NCBI RefSeq assembly: GCF_042650565.1 | Contig: NZ_JBHSBH010000004.1 | Span: forward strand, 248,001-312,000 | Direction of reading: 5' to 3' | Source: Nocardiopsis_B sediminis | GTDB lineage: Bacteria > Actinomycetota > Actinomycetes > Streptosporangiales > Streptosporangiaceae | DNA: 64,000 nt | Shown here: in pieces, positions 31,406-40,282 of the stretch | Position numbering within the stretch: position 1 is the first letter of the stretch | Layout of the letters: each line of letters begins with the position of its first letter | Made by a program: the position numbers and the translations under genes | Notes under the pieces: generated by a model | Told to the model about the DNA's origin: nothing | Database searches by the model: none | What the model saw: only the letters and a program-made list of their open reading frames with translations

Positions 31406-32309
31406 CGAAGACGCTGCCGAAGTCCATCGAACCGCCCAGGAGCAGCCCGCCGCCGATCAACAGCAGGAGACCGGGCAGCATCGTGGCCGCAGTGACGCCG
31501 GTGACCCTCGGGTTGAGCTTCTGCGCCTTGCGGCGGAGGTATTGGGCGTCGTCACGGCGCATGTCCTGGCTGATGGAAACCAGCGCGTCGGCAAGAGGGG
31601 CGCCGAGCTCCTCCGCCTGCTGGAGGGCGGTGACGAAGCGCCCGAGGGAGTCGTTGTTGTTGCGCGCCCGCAGCGCCTGGAAGGCCTCGCGACGGCTGGT
31701 GCCGAGGTCCATCTGCTGCAAGGTCAGCCGGAACTCGTCGGCGAGGACGCCGGGCATCGAGTCGCAGACCCGCGACAGCGCCTGCCGGAAGGACAGCCCG
31801 GCCCCCACGGTGACCGCCATGACGTCGAGGAAGTCCGGCAGCTGCCGCTGGATCTGGTCCTGGCGCTCATTCGCGTCGGTGCGCAGCGAAAGGTCGGTCA
31901 TCGCCACGAACGCCAGGGAGACGAAGGCGAGCAGGGTCTGATCGCTGAACAGCAGGTACAGGGCGAGGCCGCCGTAGAGGATGATCTCGCCGGCCTTGCG
32001 GTACAGGTACCGCTCGACGGTGAGCCCCTCAGGACGCCCCGCTGCGTCGATGCGCTTCTGGATGCCCTGCTGCCGCTCCTGGCTCACCATCCCCTGGGCC
32101 AAGGGGAGGAGCGGACGCCCGAGCAGCTCGGTGATGCGGTGCAGGATGAAGGTGTCGTCGTCGGTCCGCCGCTCCTTCTTGACGACCGTGACGATGTCGG
32201 CGGCGACCTGGGTCTTCGACCGCATGAGCAGGAATCCCCACGCGAACATCATGACGCACGCGGCGCCGGCCAGTCCGATGAGGAGGATGAGGGGGAGGTT
32301 GAGAGACAT
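31398..32309 (-). CDS. tadC: TadC, inner-membrane pilus assembly platform protein
   Basis: Type II secretion F-domain protein, 303 aa from ATG at 32309 with GGAGC upstream; the longer open frame upstream overlaps tadB and is rejected. It has an N-terminal helix, a cytoplasmic segment, one helix pair, the GspF domain (LPDFLDVMAVTVGAGLSFRQALSRV, LDLGTSRREAFQAL-like stretch, SLGRFVTALQQAEELGAPLADAL) and C-terminal hydrophobic helices rich in Leu/Gly. With TadB it forms the platform that transmits TadA ATPase motion to pilin. It lies 17 bp after tadB. Confidence 0.93.
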   Translation of the reverse strand: MSLNLPLILLIGLAGAACVMMFAWGFLLMRSKTQVAADIVTVVKKERRTDDDTFILHRITELLGRPLLPLAQGMVSQERQQGIQKRIDAAGRPEGLTVERYLYRKAGEIILYGGLALYLLFSDQTLLAFVSLAFVAMTDLSLRTDANERQDQIQRQLPDFLDVMAVTVGAGLSFRQALSRVCDSMPGVLADEFRLTLQQMDLGTSRREAFQALRARNNNDSLGRFVTALQQAEELGAPLADALVSISQDMRRDDAQYLRRKAQKLNPRVTGVTAATMLPGLLLLIGGGLLLGGSMDFGSVFGG

Positions 32310-32326
32310 GCGCAGCGCTCCGGGGA

Positions 32327-33253
32327 TCAGAAGTCGATCTTGGTCATGCGGCGCACCGCGACGAACCCGATGACGAAGAGGGAGAGGCCGATACCGAGCA
32401 CCGCCAGCCCCGCCGTGCTTTCGGTCATGGTGCGGACGGTTCCCGGCTGGAGCATGTTGAGCATGAACAGGGAGCCGATGCCCATGGCGAGCAGCGCCCA
32501 CGAGGTGGCGGTGGTCTCGCCCAGGATGGTGATCATCTCGCGACGGGTCTCCTTGCGGCTCTCCAGGGTCGAGGAGATGCTGCGCAGCGCGGTGACGAGG
32601 GCACCGCCGGAGCGGGACGCGACCAACAGGGTGCTGATCAGTACCCCGATCTCCCGTGACGGCATCCGGTCGCGGAGGTCGGCGATGGCCTCTTCGAAGG
32701 GCTGGCCGACCTGCATCGACCGCGCCGCGATGCGGAGTTCGGCCCCCGCCGGGTCGTCGAGTTCATCGGCCGCCATGTCGATGGCGGTGGGCAGCGCCAG
32801 CCCCGCCTGGGTGGCGTTGGACAGCACCCGGGCCAGCTCCGGCAGCTGCGCGGTGAACGCGTCGCGGCGGCGCTCCTCCTGCCGCTTGAGGTAGGCGAAG
32901 AACCCCACTACCACGCCGGCGGCGGCGAGCACGCCGAGGATGGGCGCGAGCGACTGCCAGACGAACACGACGGCCACGATCGCACTGCCGGTCATCGCCA
33001 GGACGAACACCGAGGGACGGACGTTCACCCCGGCGGTGGCCAGCCGGCGTTCGATGGTGCGGCCCAGCTCGGTGCGGCGCAGCCGTGCATCGAGCCGCGC
33101 CGTGGGCGTACTGGCCCGGCGCTCGACCTCGGCGAGCGCGCTACGCGATGCCAGCATGCGCCGCTGCGCGGCGCCGTCGGCGAAGGCGTAGATGCCCATG
33201 ACCGCGATGACGAGGGTCACCGCAGTCATCAGGAGGATGATCGGGACGTTCAC
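32327..33253 (-). CDS. tadB: TadB, inner-membrane pilus assembly platform protein
   Basis: Type II secretion F-domain protein, 308 aa. GTG start shares GTGA with the tadA stop, so translation is coupled. N-terminal helix, cytoplasmic basic region, a central helix pair, the GspF domain (LPELARVLSNATQAGLALPTAIDMAADEL ... IGVLISTLLVASRSGGALVTALRSI) and two C-terminal helices. Partner of TadC in the assembly platform. Confidence 0.93.
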   Translation of the reverse strand: MNVPIILLMTAVTLVIAVMGIYAFADGAAQRRMLASRSALAEVERRASTPTARLDARLRRTELGRTIERRLATAGVNVRPSVFVLAMTGSAIVAVVFVWQSLAPILGVLAAAGVVVGFFAYLKRQEERRRDAFTAQLPELARVLSNATQAGLALPTAIDMAADELDDPAGAELRIAARSMQVGQPFEEAIADLRDRMPSREIGVLISTLLVASRSGGALVTALRSISSTLESRKETRREMITILGETTATSWALLAMGIGSLFMLNMLQPGTVRTMTESTAGLAVLGIGLSLFVIGFVAVRRMTKIDF

Positions 33254-34590
33254 GGCGTTGCTCCCAGGGCGGTGGGGGACGTTCGTGCGGTCGATGGGGC
33301 GAGGAAGGCGTGCGGGACGGCCTCGCCGGCGTTGGTGATGCGCTGCGCGACGTGGGGCGGCAGCGGGAAGCGGTGGAACTCGCCGTGGACGATCCCCTGG
33401 GCGTCGAGCGGCCGGGCATCGAAGCGCAGGACCGGGTCCAGGCGGAACTCCTCGCGGCGGTTGGAGGCCACGAGCCCGACCTCGCCGACGCGGCGGCTGC
33501 CGTCGGCGTAGCGCGACAGGTGCACGATGACGTCCACGGCGGCGTTGATCTGGTCCTGGATCGCCTCGAAGGGGATCTTCACCTCGCTCATGGAGGCCAG
33601 GGTGAGCAGCCGGTGGACGGCGTCGTCGGCGGAGTTGGCGTGCACGGTGGCCAGCGAGCCGTCGTGGCCGGTGTTCATCGCCTGGAGCATGTCGAGGGTC
33701 TCGGCGCCGCGGACCTCACCGACGATGATGCGGTCGGGGCGCATCCGCAGCGAGTTGCGGACGAGGTCGCGGATCGTCACCTGGCCGGCGCCCTCCATGT
33801 TGGGCGGGCGCGACTCCAGGCGGATCACGTGCTCCTGCTGGAGCTGGAGTTCGGCGGAGTCCTCGATGGTGACGATGCGCTCGTGGCTGGGAGCGAAGGC
33901 GGAGAGCGCGTTGAGGAAGGTGGTCTTCCCGCTGCCGGTGCCCCCGGCGATGATGACGTTGAAGCGGGCGCGCACGAGCGCGGCGAGCAGGGAGCCGGTG
34001 GCTTCGTCGAGGCTCCCCTTGGCCACCAGCTGGGAGATCGTGAACGGCTTGGGGAACCGCCGGATGGTGACGATGGGCCCCGACAGGGACAGGGGCGGGA
34101 TGATCACGTTGACGCGCTCGCCCGAGGGGAGCCGCGCGTCGACCATGGGGCTGGATTCGTCGACGCGGCGGTTCACCTGGGCGACGATCCGGTCGATGGT
34201 CTGGAGCAGCTGTGTCTCGCTGGCGAAGGTGGTGTCGATGCGCTCGACCCGGCCCCGCCGCTCGACGTAGACGTTGTCGGGACCGTTGACCATGATCTCG
34301 GTGACGGATTCGTCGGCGAGCAGGGGTTCGAGCACGCCCAGCCCCAGGGCTTCGTCGACCACGCGGCGGATCATCGCGCTGCGTTCGCGGTCGGAGAGCA
34401 CCGGCCCCTCGCGGGACAGGATGTGGCCGACGACCTTCTCCAGCCGGATGCGGCGCTGCTGCATGCTCAGGATCGCGAGGTCGTCGAGGTTGATCTCGGT
34501 CAGCAGCCGCTGCCGCCAATGGGAGACGCTGCCGCGATCCGAGCCCTGCTCGGTCAGGTGGTCGTCGTCGAGACGGTCTCTCAAACCCAT
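33250..34590 (-). CDS. tadA: TadA/CpaF secretion ATPase
   Basis: Hexameric ATPase that powers pilin extrusion, 446 aa. The N-terminal domain has VLEPLLADESVTEIMVNGPD typical of CpaF; Walker A GGTGSGKT at 216-223; Walker B and His boxes in RPDRIIVGEVRGAETLDMLQAMNTGHDGSLATVHANS. The C-terminal 60 residues are a less conserved extension. Motifs are intact, so the motor should work. It sits between the TadE gene and tadB. Confidence 0.95.
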   Translation of the reverse strand: MGLRDRLDDDHLTEQGSDRGSVSHWRQRLLTEINLDDLAILSMQQRRIRLEKVVGHILSREGPVLSDRERSAMIRRVVDEALGLGVLEPLLADESVTEIMVNGPDNVYVERRGRVERIDTTFASETQLLQTIDRIVAQVNRRVDESSPMVDARLPSGERVNVIIPPLSLSGPIVTIRRFPKPFTISQLVAKGSLDEATGSLLAALVRARFNVIIAGGTGSGKTTFLNALSAFAPSHERIVTIEDSAELQLQQEHVIRLESRPPNMEGAGQVTIRDLVRNSLRMRPDRIIVGEVRGAETLDMLQAMNTGHDGSLATVHANSADDAVHRLLTLASMSEVKIPFEAIQDQINAAVDVIVHLSRYADGSRRVGEVGLVASNRREEFRLDPVLRFDARPLDAQGIVHGEFHRFPLPPHVAQRITNAGEAVPHAFLAPSTARTSPTALGATP

Positions 34591-34645
34591 TGTGGTGCGA
34601 CTCCAGGATGAGAACGAGGGGCGCTGCGCGCCCGGCGGTGCGGTT

Positions 34646-35047
34646 TCAGACGTTGGGCATGTCCACGCGCCGGGACACGGTGAGGTCCAGGCCGGTGGCG
34701 TCGAAGACGATCGGGAGGTGGATGGAGACCACGGCGTAGTACCCGCGGTTCTCGTTGGCGGCGATGGTCACCTCGGCGTCGTCCATCCACGCGGGCAGGG
34801 ACTCCTGGGCGGTCCGGGTGGCCCCCTCGACCCCCTGGGTGCTGACCACCCGGGCGCCGGCCCGTGCGGCGGAGTGCATGCGCTCGACCGCGATGAAGTA
34901 GGCGAAGGTCTCGAAGGCCAGCGCCACGACGAGGAGGAACAGCGGAAAATACGCGGCGAACTCGACGAACTGCGATCCGCGGTCGCCCCGGCGCCGGCGA
35001 GCGGTCCGCACTCTCCGCCGCGGGGGCGGATCCGGTTCGGTGCTCAT
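34646..35047 (-). CDS. TadE-like minor pseudopilin
   Basis: 133 aa from ATG at 35047. Very basic leader, processing motif G|SQFVEF with Glu at +5, hydrophobic helix (AAYFPLFLLVVALAFETFAYFI), then ERMHSAARAGARVVST, the post-helix motif of TadE proteins, and a small exported domain. A minor pseudopilin expected to be processed by a prepilin peptidase and to prime or cap the pilus. The start lies 10 bp after the stop of the TadZ-TadE fusion, whose tail is a related TadE domain. Confidence 0.88.
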   Translation of the reverse strand: MSTEPDPPPRRRVRTARRRRGDRGSQFVEFAAYFPLFLLVVALAFETFAYFIAVERMHSAARAGARVVSTQGVEGATRTAQESLPAWMDDAEVTIAANENRGYYAVVSIHLPIVFDATGLDLTVSRRVDMPNV

Positions 35048-35057
35048 GTCCCTCCGT

Positions 35058-36707
35058 TCAGGGCGAATCCTCGGGGATGATCTTCGACGCGGCCGAGATC
35101 TCCCATGGCGTCGACGTGTTCGGCAGCACCGCGGGCATCGCCATGGTCGCGACGACGTAGGAACCGTCGGCCCGCTCGTCGATGGCGACCGCGAACGTGC
35201 CGTTGGCGTCCCAGGGGGACCGGATGCGCTTGATCGCCTCTTCCTGGATCCTGCCGATGTCATAGGGGGTGACCGCGGCCTGCCGGGCGCCTTCGTTGGC
35301 GGCGTGGCCGACGTACATGCTGGTGATCCCGAAGAGGATCACCTGCCAGGCGACGAGGAAGGCCAGGCCCAGCAACGGCACCACCGCGCCGAATTCCACG
35401 AACTGGCTGCCGCGGTCGGAGGCCGCCGGCTTGCCGCGGAAGAGCTTCTTCCCCTTCGGCGTGCGGTCGGGTGCGGCCGGGGGCGTGGTGCCCGTCGGCG
35501 GGGTGGGGGCCGCGGCGGTGGGGCCGGGGGTGGTGGCGGGGTCGGGGGCGAGTTCCAGGATGCCCAGTTCGCCGGCGACCCGTGCGTAGGACCTGAGGAG
35601 GGATTCGTCGGTGACCCGCTTGGGGTCGCCGGTGTTGGACGCCTCCTCCAGGCTGCGGTACATCGCGGGGATGGCGGTGGGCAGCATCTCGGTGCCCAGC
35701 AGCTTGCGTGCGAAGTCGGGCTGGATCTCGTTCTGCCGGCTGTGCCGGATGAGCAGGCTCGTGACGTTCTTCTTGTCGCGGACCTGGAGCCGCCCCCACA
35801 TGGCGATGAGCCGCTGGGCGCCGCGCAGCGCCGGGAGGTCGGGGGTCACGGTGACGACCGAGGTGGTGGCCAGCTCGACCGCCATGGCGCTGGCCTCGGT
35901 CATGTGCGATCCGCAGTCGACGATCACCAGCTCGTAGCGTGAGCTGAGGGCGGCGAGGATCTGCCGCGCCGAGCTCTCGTTGACCTCCTCGCCGCGCTCG
36001 CCGTCGTTCGGGGCGAGCAGGACGTGCGGCCCCTCGGGGTGCACGTAGAGGGCTTCCGACAGCATCGCCGCGCTGATGTTGTCGGACGCCTCGACCAGGT
36101 CGACGATGCTGCGCCGGTGCTTGAGGTCGAGGTAGCCGGGGATGTCGCCCATTTGCAGGTCGAGGTCGACCAGGCAGACCACGCGGCCCGCCCGGGCGGC
36201 GGCCAGGGCGAGGTGGATGGCGACCGTGGTGGTGCCGATCCCGCCTTTGCCGCCGCTGAGCGTGATGATCGACCCGCGCCGCCCCGGGACCGGGACGTCC
36301 AGGGACGCGGCCTCGAAGTGGCGGCGCAGGGTCTGCGACCACTCCGCCGCCGTGGACACGCGGGCGTCGAGCTCTTCGATGGTGGCGTCGGCGCCGAGCA
36401 CACCGCGGGCGCCGGCCTCCATCGCCCGGGTGAAGGTGTCGGGGTCGACGACGTCGACCAGCAGGATGACGGCCAGCTGCGGGTAGCTCCGGGAGATGTC
36501 GCGGATGAGCTCCACGACGGGGAGCGGCCCAAGGCGTTCGTGGACCAGGAGCACGTCCAGCGAGGGGAGGTCGCGGAGCGTGTTGCCCACCTCGGTGGAG
36601 GAGTGGTGCACGCTCACGACCTCGCACGAGCCGAGTTCGTCGAACCTCGCCGTGAGGGAGAGCTCCAGGTCGGTCGTCGGAACGCCGATCATGACCTTGT
36701 GCGTCAT
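35058..36707 (-). CDS. CpaE/TadZ ATPase fused to a TadE pseudopilin
   Basis: 549 aa. Residues 1-130 form a receiver-like N-domain; about 140-380 a ParA/MinD-type ATPase with deviant Walker A SGGKGGIGTTT, as in CpaE/TadZ, which positions the pilus machine. A Pro/Thr/Ala linker (about 395-425) leads to a C-terminal TadE unit from residue 431 with site G433|SQFVEF, hydrophobic helix AVVPLLGLAFLVAWQVILFG and the exported part. TadZ is normally a soluble cytoplasmic protein, so here the ATPase occupies the place of a leader peptide. Continuous coding, no frameshift signature. Overlaps the CpaB stop by one base. Confidence 0.88.
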   Translation of the reverse strand: MTHKVMIGVPTTDLELSLTARFDELGSCEVVSVHHSSTEVGNTLRDLPSLDVLLVHERLGPLPVVELIRDISRSYPQLAVILLVDVVDPDTFTRAMEAGARGVLGADATIEELDARVSTAAEWSQTLRRHFEAASLDVPVPGRRGSIITLSGGKGGIGTTTVAIHLALAAARAGRVVCLVDLDLQMGDIPGYLDLKHRRSIVDLVEASDNISAAMLSEALYVHPEGPHVLLAPNDGERGEEVNESSARQILAALSSRYELVIVDCGSHMTEASAMAVELATTSVVTVTPDLPALRGAQRLIAMWGRLQVRDKKNVTSLLIRHSRQNEIQPDFARKLLGTEMLPTAIPAMYRSLEEASNTGDPKRVTDESLLRSYARVAGELGILELAPDPATTPGPTAAAPTPPTGTTPPAAPDRTPKGKKLFRGKPAASDRGSQFVEFGAVVPLLGLAFLVAWQVILFGITSMYVGHAANEGARQAAVTPYDIGRIQEEAIKRIRSPWDANGTFAVAIDERADGSYVVATMAMPAVLPNTSTPWEISAASKIIPEDSP

Positions 36708-37477
36708 CAGTTGTCCTGCTGTTGCTGCTGGCCGTTGCCCTGGTCCTGCTGGCCGCCGTCTTCGAGCGCGGCCTGGTCGCTGGAGCAGAACTGGATGTCG
36801 CCGGGGTCGCCGGAGCCCTCGCCGCTGATCAGGCCCAGGCGCAGGGCGCTGGAGAAGGATTCGGCGTAGGTGAGCGCCAGCGTGTCCTGGGCGCTGAGCC
36901 GGAAGGTCACCGGGACGACGGCGGACTGGGTGCCGTTCTCGTTGACGTCCGAACCGACCTGGCCGACCTCGAGCACCTCGACGTCGGTGAGCACGCGGGT
37001 GGCGCAGCTCTCGGAGCCTTCGTCGCTCGCGGGGAAGGTGGCGTAGATGTCCACGCGGGACCCCTGCCGGACCTTGCCGGCCACGCCGGTCTCGGCGTCG
37101 ACCATGATCGCGATCTCGCGCTCGCCGGCCTCCAGCTCAGGGGCGGGGATCACCATGCTCGACTGGAGGATGGAGTTCTCGGCGATGTAGGTCGATGACA
37201 CCGCCTGGCTGCCGGGCTGCTGTTCGAGGACCTGGTCGAGATCGCTGATGAAGGTCTCTTCGTCGAAGAACCGGGCCGGGACCTCGTATGTCTCGACCAT
37301 CTCCTCCGTGATCGGCTGGTAAGGCGCGACGTCCTGGGTGAGCCGGAGGGCGGTCCGGTAGGTGCCCAGCTCATTGTTGAGCGTGTTCACGTAGGAGACC
37401 ACGGTGAAGAAGACCGCGAGGGCGCCGATCCCGGCGACGATCATCAGCAGCACGCCGCGTCGCTGTCGGGGGTTCAT
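36707..37477 (-). CDS. CpaB/RcpC-like pilus assembly protein (SAF domain)
   Basis: 256 aa. N-terminal membrane helix (GVLLMIVAGIGALAVFFTVVSYV), then an SAF-type beta-clip domain with VAPYQPITEEMVETYEVPARFF, and a second part with AIMVDAETGVAGKVRQGSRVDIYATF, the RcpC/CpaB signature. The C-terminus is a Gln/Asp-rich tail. In diderms CpaB works with the secretin; in a monoderm it probably links the platform to the wall. Two Cys (ESCATRV, QFCSSDQ) lie in the exported part. Confidence 0.88.
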   Translation of the reverse strand: MNPRQRRGVLLMIVAGIGALAVFFTVVSYVNTLNNELGTYRTALRLTQDVAPYQPITEEMVETYEVPARFFDEETFISDLDQVLEQQPGSQAVSSTYIAENSILQSSMVIPAPELEAGEREIAIMVDAETGVAGKVRQGSRVDIYATFPASDEGSESCATRVLTDVEVLEVGQVGSDVNENGTQSAVVPVTFRLSAQDTLALTYAESFSSALRLGLISGEGSGDPGDIQFCSSDQAALEDGGQQDQGNGQQQQQDN

Positions 37478-37588
37478 ACGCTTCCGTTTCTAGGAGGGGG
37501 CGGGAGAAGAAGATGAAGGCCGGGGCGGGCCGGGGGCCGTGTCCTTCGGACGCGCCGGTCCGGTGCTCCGGTTCCGGTGAGGCGGCTC

Positions 37589-38728
37589 TCAGCCGGGTGA
37601 CCCACCGTGTGGCGGAGGCTGCGGAGAGACGTGTGAAGGTTGTCGTGGGCCGGTGCCGTAGGGCCCCGCGCCTCCGCCGCCCGGGCCGGGCCGGCCGGGC
37701 GGCTGGTGGGAAGGGGCCGATGGGGGCGGGGCGGCCGCGGGTGCGGGGCGGCCGGCGGGTGGGCGCCGGGGATCGGCGCCGGAGCCCGACACCCACGCCG
37801 GGCGGATGTGCTCGCCGGTGGTGCGGGCCGGCGGCGGCGGGACATCGGCCCGGCGCGTGGGCGGCCGGCCGACGGGGGGCTGGTTGAGCGCCCCGCAGAA
37901 GGGGCAGTGCAGGCCCGACACGAGTTCACGGCACCAGGAGCAGGCGGTGGGGCGGACGGTCCGGACCGTGTTGCCCAGGGCCTGCGGGTGCGCGCTGAAC
38001 GCGACGAACTCCACGTATTTGCGGGAGCCCCAGTAGGTGGCTCCCAGGGGCTGCTCGGGCAGGGCGTTCAACGACACCGGGCGGAGGGCCGGGGTGAACT
38101 GCTCGTTGAACTCGTCGATGGACTGGTCGTTGGGCCGGGCCACAAGGATCTGGATCGGCTCCATGGGCCGCCCCGGGATGTTGGGCGCGGGGTCCGATCT
38201 GCGCACCAGGCCCACGCGCTTCACGGGGGCGCAGAACGCCAGGAACGTGGCGCGCGGCACGTAGGACCCGAGGTGCTGCTTGAACGTGATCGGCACGGTG
38301 GACAGGCCGCGCACGCTCTTCATCCACGCGCCCGCGAGGAAGTGCTGCGGAAGCTCATCGGCCAGGCTCGCGGTGACGCCGGCGGGAACGTAGGGCGCCA
38401 GGTAGGCGAGCTGGTCGGCGAGGAGCGACAGCGCCAGCGGCGAGATGTCGAGCGCCACCTGCCCGATCCGGTCGGTCTGGAGCGCACCGCGGGCGAAGGC
38501 GATGGCGCGCTGGGGCCGCTGGGCGTGCCACTTCGGGTACAGGGCGACGACCCTGCGCCCCTGCTCGATGTGGTGCCGGGCGAAGTCCAGGAACCCCTCC
38601 GACTGGGTCGCGAGGTCGTCGCCCGTCAGGGTGAAGCGCTGCGCCGTGGTCCCTCCGAGGAGTCCCGTACTCGGGATGTCGGCGAGCAGGGCGACAGCGC
38701 TCACCGGCCGGGGAGGGGCGTTGGTCAC
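37589..38728 (-). CDS. Zinc-ribbon protein heading the Tad operon, unknown function
   Basis: 379 aa from GTG at 38728 with GGGAG 8 nt upstream. No signal peptide or membrane helix. The N-terminal 250 residues are a globular domain I do not recognise; then CSWCRELVSGLHCPFCG, two CxxC knuckles forming a probable zinc ribbon; then 110 residues of Pro/Gly/Arg disorder. It is the first gene of the co-directional Tad block. It may be a cytoplasmic regulatory or scaffolding component of the pilus. Function not assigned. Confidence 0.75.
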   Translation of the reverse strand: MTNAPPRPVSAVALLADIPSTGLLGGTTAQRFTLTGDDLATQSEGFLDFARHHIEQGRRVVALYPKWHAQRPQRAIAFARGALQTDRIGQVALDISPLALSLLADQLAYLAPYVPAGVTASLADELPQHFLAGAWMKSVRGLSTVPITFKQHLGSYVPRATFLAFCAPVKRVGLVRRSDPAPNIPGRPMEPIQILVARPNDQSIDEFNEQFTPALRPVSLNALPEQPLGATYWGSRKYVEFVAFSAHPQALGNTVRTVRPTACSWCRELVSGLHCPFCGALNQPPVGRPPTRRADVPPPPARTTGEHIRPAWVSGSGADPRRPPAGRPAPAAAPPPSAPSHQPPGRPGPGGGGAGPYGTGPRQPSHVSPQPPPHGGSPG

Positions 38729-39194
38729 GGTGCGGACTCCCTGGGGTCATAGGTGCCGGAGGGGGTGCGCCGACCGTCGGTGACGGCGGGCCCGGCTGTG
38801 GCGGTTCTGTGATTGTGAGCCGTTCCACGCGTGAACCGCGGAATCGGGCCGGGTTCCCCGAGCATCGTAACGAGTTCGGGAGAACGGATGGGATCCGATG
38901 CCTGCTCCGCGTGGGTGGGCTGGCTCTATGTTCAGCTTTGGGACGGCCGCCAAGAAGAGTCTCGTCGCAATCGATGCCCGAATGTCACTCGGCGTTTCAA
39001 TTCGGCCGAATGTGGCCAGCACGAGCATCAATGGCGTTCGGCGGCGGATATCTCTCTGCCACCGGTTCGGGGCCCGTATCCCTTTGGCGGCCGGGTTCGC
39101 AGGTGGTTCGCGACGCTTTGTCACCTGTCATGGTAACGAAGGCGCAGGAAGCGGGTGGGGGGAGATGTGGTTGCCTGTGGATGAACCAGAGAAC
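38729..39194. other. Upstream region of the Tad locus
   Basis: No supported gene; composition is visibly less GC-rich from about 38860 to 39130. The Tad promoter should lie here. A 12-bp palindrome ATTCGGCCGAAT sits at 39000-39011, and the heptamer CGAATGT occurs on each side of it. No convincing -35/-10 pair is picked. Confidence 0.4.
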
Positions 39195-39298
39195 TCGGAA
39201 CGGCGAGCCGACGAGCGTGCGGAGGCGGCGCCGCCCCTGGCCGGAGGCCTTTTCCGCGGGGCCGTTGGAGCGGAGCGAGGAGGCGAGCGTGACCGGAA
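39195..39298 (+). repeat. Dispersed repeat, copy A (about 104 bp)
   Basis: Nearly the same sequence recurs at 47536-47639 in the same orientation, with roughly a dozen differences. Shared blocks include CGGAACGGCGAGCCGACGAG and GGGGCCGTTGGAGCGGAGCG. Intergenic, close to tRNA-His. No ORF, transposase or terminal inverted repeat is apparent. Confidence 0.75.
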
Positions 39299-39323
39299 AG
39301 CACAGAACCGCGTGGAAACGACG

Positions 39324-39363
39324 AAGGCCCCGGACCGCCGGTGTGACCGGGGTTCGGGGCCTT
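39324..39363 (-). terminator. Terminator of tRNA-His
   Basis: On the minus strand AAGGCCCCG pairs with CGGGGCCTT, followed by CGTCGTTTCC. It starts 7 nt beyond the tRNA 3' end. Confidence 0.7.
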
Positions 39364-39370
39364 GTCCGCG

Positions 39371-39447
39371 TGGGGTGAGTGAGGGGACTTGAACCCCCGA
39401 CTTCTTGGACCACAACCAAGTGCTCTGCCAACTGAGCTACACCCACC
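39371..39447 (-). tRNA. tRNA-His (anticodon GTG)
   Basis: A full cloverleaf reads on the minus strand. Acceptor stem GTGGGTG/CACTCAC, D-arm GCTC...GAGC, anticodon stem CTTGG/CCAAG with loop TTGTGGT (anticodon GTG), T-arm GGGGGTTCAAGTCCCCT (one G-T pair). The extra G at -1 opposite C73 is the histidine identity element, and CCA is encoded. Followed by a terminator. Confidence 0.97.
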
Positions 39448-39525
39448 ATGACCACCGGGCGGGAGGGACTCCAGCGCCTGTGTTCATGGAAGAGTCTAGC
39501 GGATCCGCGGGGGTGGTCGGCTCAA

Positions 39526-40164
39526 TTAACCGGCGGGACGCTGCTCGGGGGAGCCGAGGACCCCGTTGCCGCCCGCCACGACGTCGGCTGCGACCGCGCG
39601 GGCCGTCGCGCTGTCGGGGCCGGGTGCGGCGACGAACGCGGCGGCCCGGTAGTAGCGCAGCTCCTGGATGCTCTCGGTGATGTCGGCGAGGGCGCGATGC
39701 CCGCCGTGCTTCTCCGGGCTGGCGAAGTAGACCCGCGGGTACCAGCGGCGCAGCAGCTCCTTGATGCTCGACACGTCGACCATCCGGTAGTGCAGGTGCG
39801 CGTCGATCCGGGGCATGTCGCGGGAGAGGAACAGGCGGTCGGTCGCGATGGAGTTGCCGCACAGCGGCACCTTGTTCGCCTCGGGGACGTAGCGCTTGAT
39901 GTGCGCCAGGACGAGGTCCTCGGCCTCGGCGAGGCTCACCCCGCCGTCGAGCGCGTCGAGCAGGCCGGAGCCGGTGTGCATCTGGGTGACGAATTCGCCC
40001 ATCTGGTCCAGCGCCGCCCGGGGTGGCTTGATGACGACGTCGATGCCGTCGTCGAGCTGGTTGAGCTCGCCGTCTGTGATCAGACAGGCCACCTCGATCA
40101 GCGCATCGCGTTCGAGGTCCAGCCCCGTCATCTCACAGTCGATCCACACCAGGCAGTCGTTCAT
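39526..40164 (-). CDS. orn: Oligoribonuclease (Orn), DEDDh exonuclease
   Basis: 212 aa from ATG at 40164; the longer open frame upstream is spurious. It degrades 2-5 nt RNAs and pGpG, the last step of mRNA decay and of c-di-GMP turnover. DEDDh residues are visible: WIDCEMTGLD (Asp, Glu), CGNSIATDR (Asp) and KHGGHRALADI (His, Asp). The order is as in E. coli Orn, with about 25 extra C-terminal residues. It is next to tRNA-His, an arrangement common in actinobacteria. Confidence 0.95.
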   Translation of the reverse strand: MNDCLVWIDCEMTGLDLERDALIEVACLITDGELNQLDDGIDVVIKPPRAALDQMGEFVTQMHTGSGLLDALDGGVSLAEAEDLVLAHIKRYVPEANKVPLCGNSIATDRLFLSRDMPRIDAHLHYRMVDVSSIKELLRRWYPRVYFASPEKHGGHRALADITESIQELRYYRAAAFVAAPGPDSATARAVAADVVAGGNGVLGSPEQRPAG

Positions 40165-40282
40165 GGGGGCTAGCTTAAGCCGTTTCGCCACGTCGGATTC
40201 GCGTCGGAACCCGTCCGGGGCCGCCGGCCGCGCCCCGGAGTCCCTGCTGCGGGTGCCCGGCGGCACCCGCACGCCACGGCGG

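Noticed and set aside
38747..39124. 125-aa minus-strand open frame upstream of the Tad locus
   Set aside because: Codon and residue composition unlike neighbours, no ribosome-binding site, no domain; more likely promoter region.
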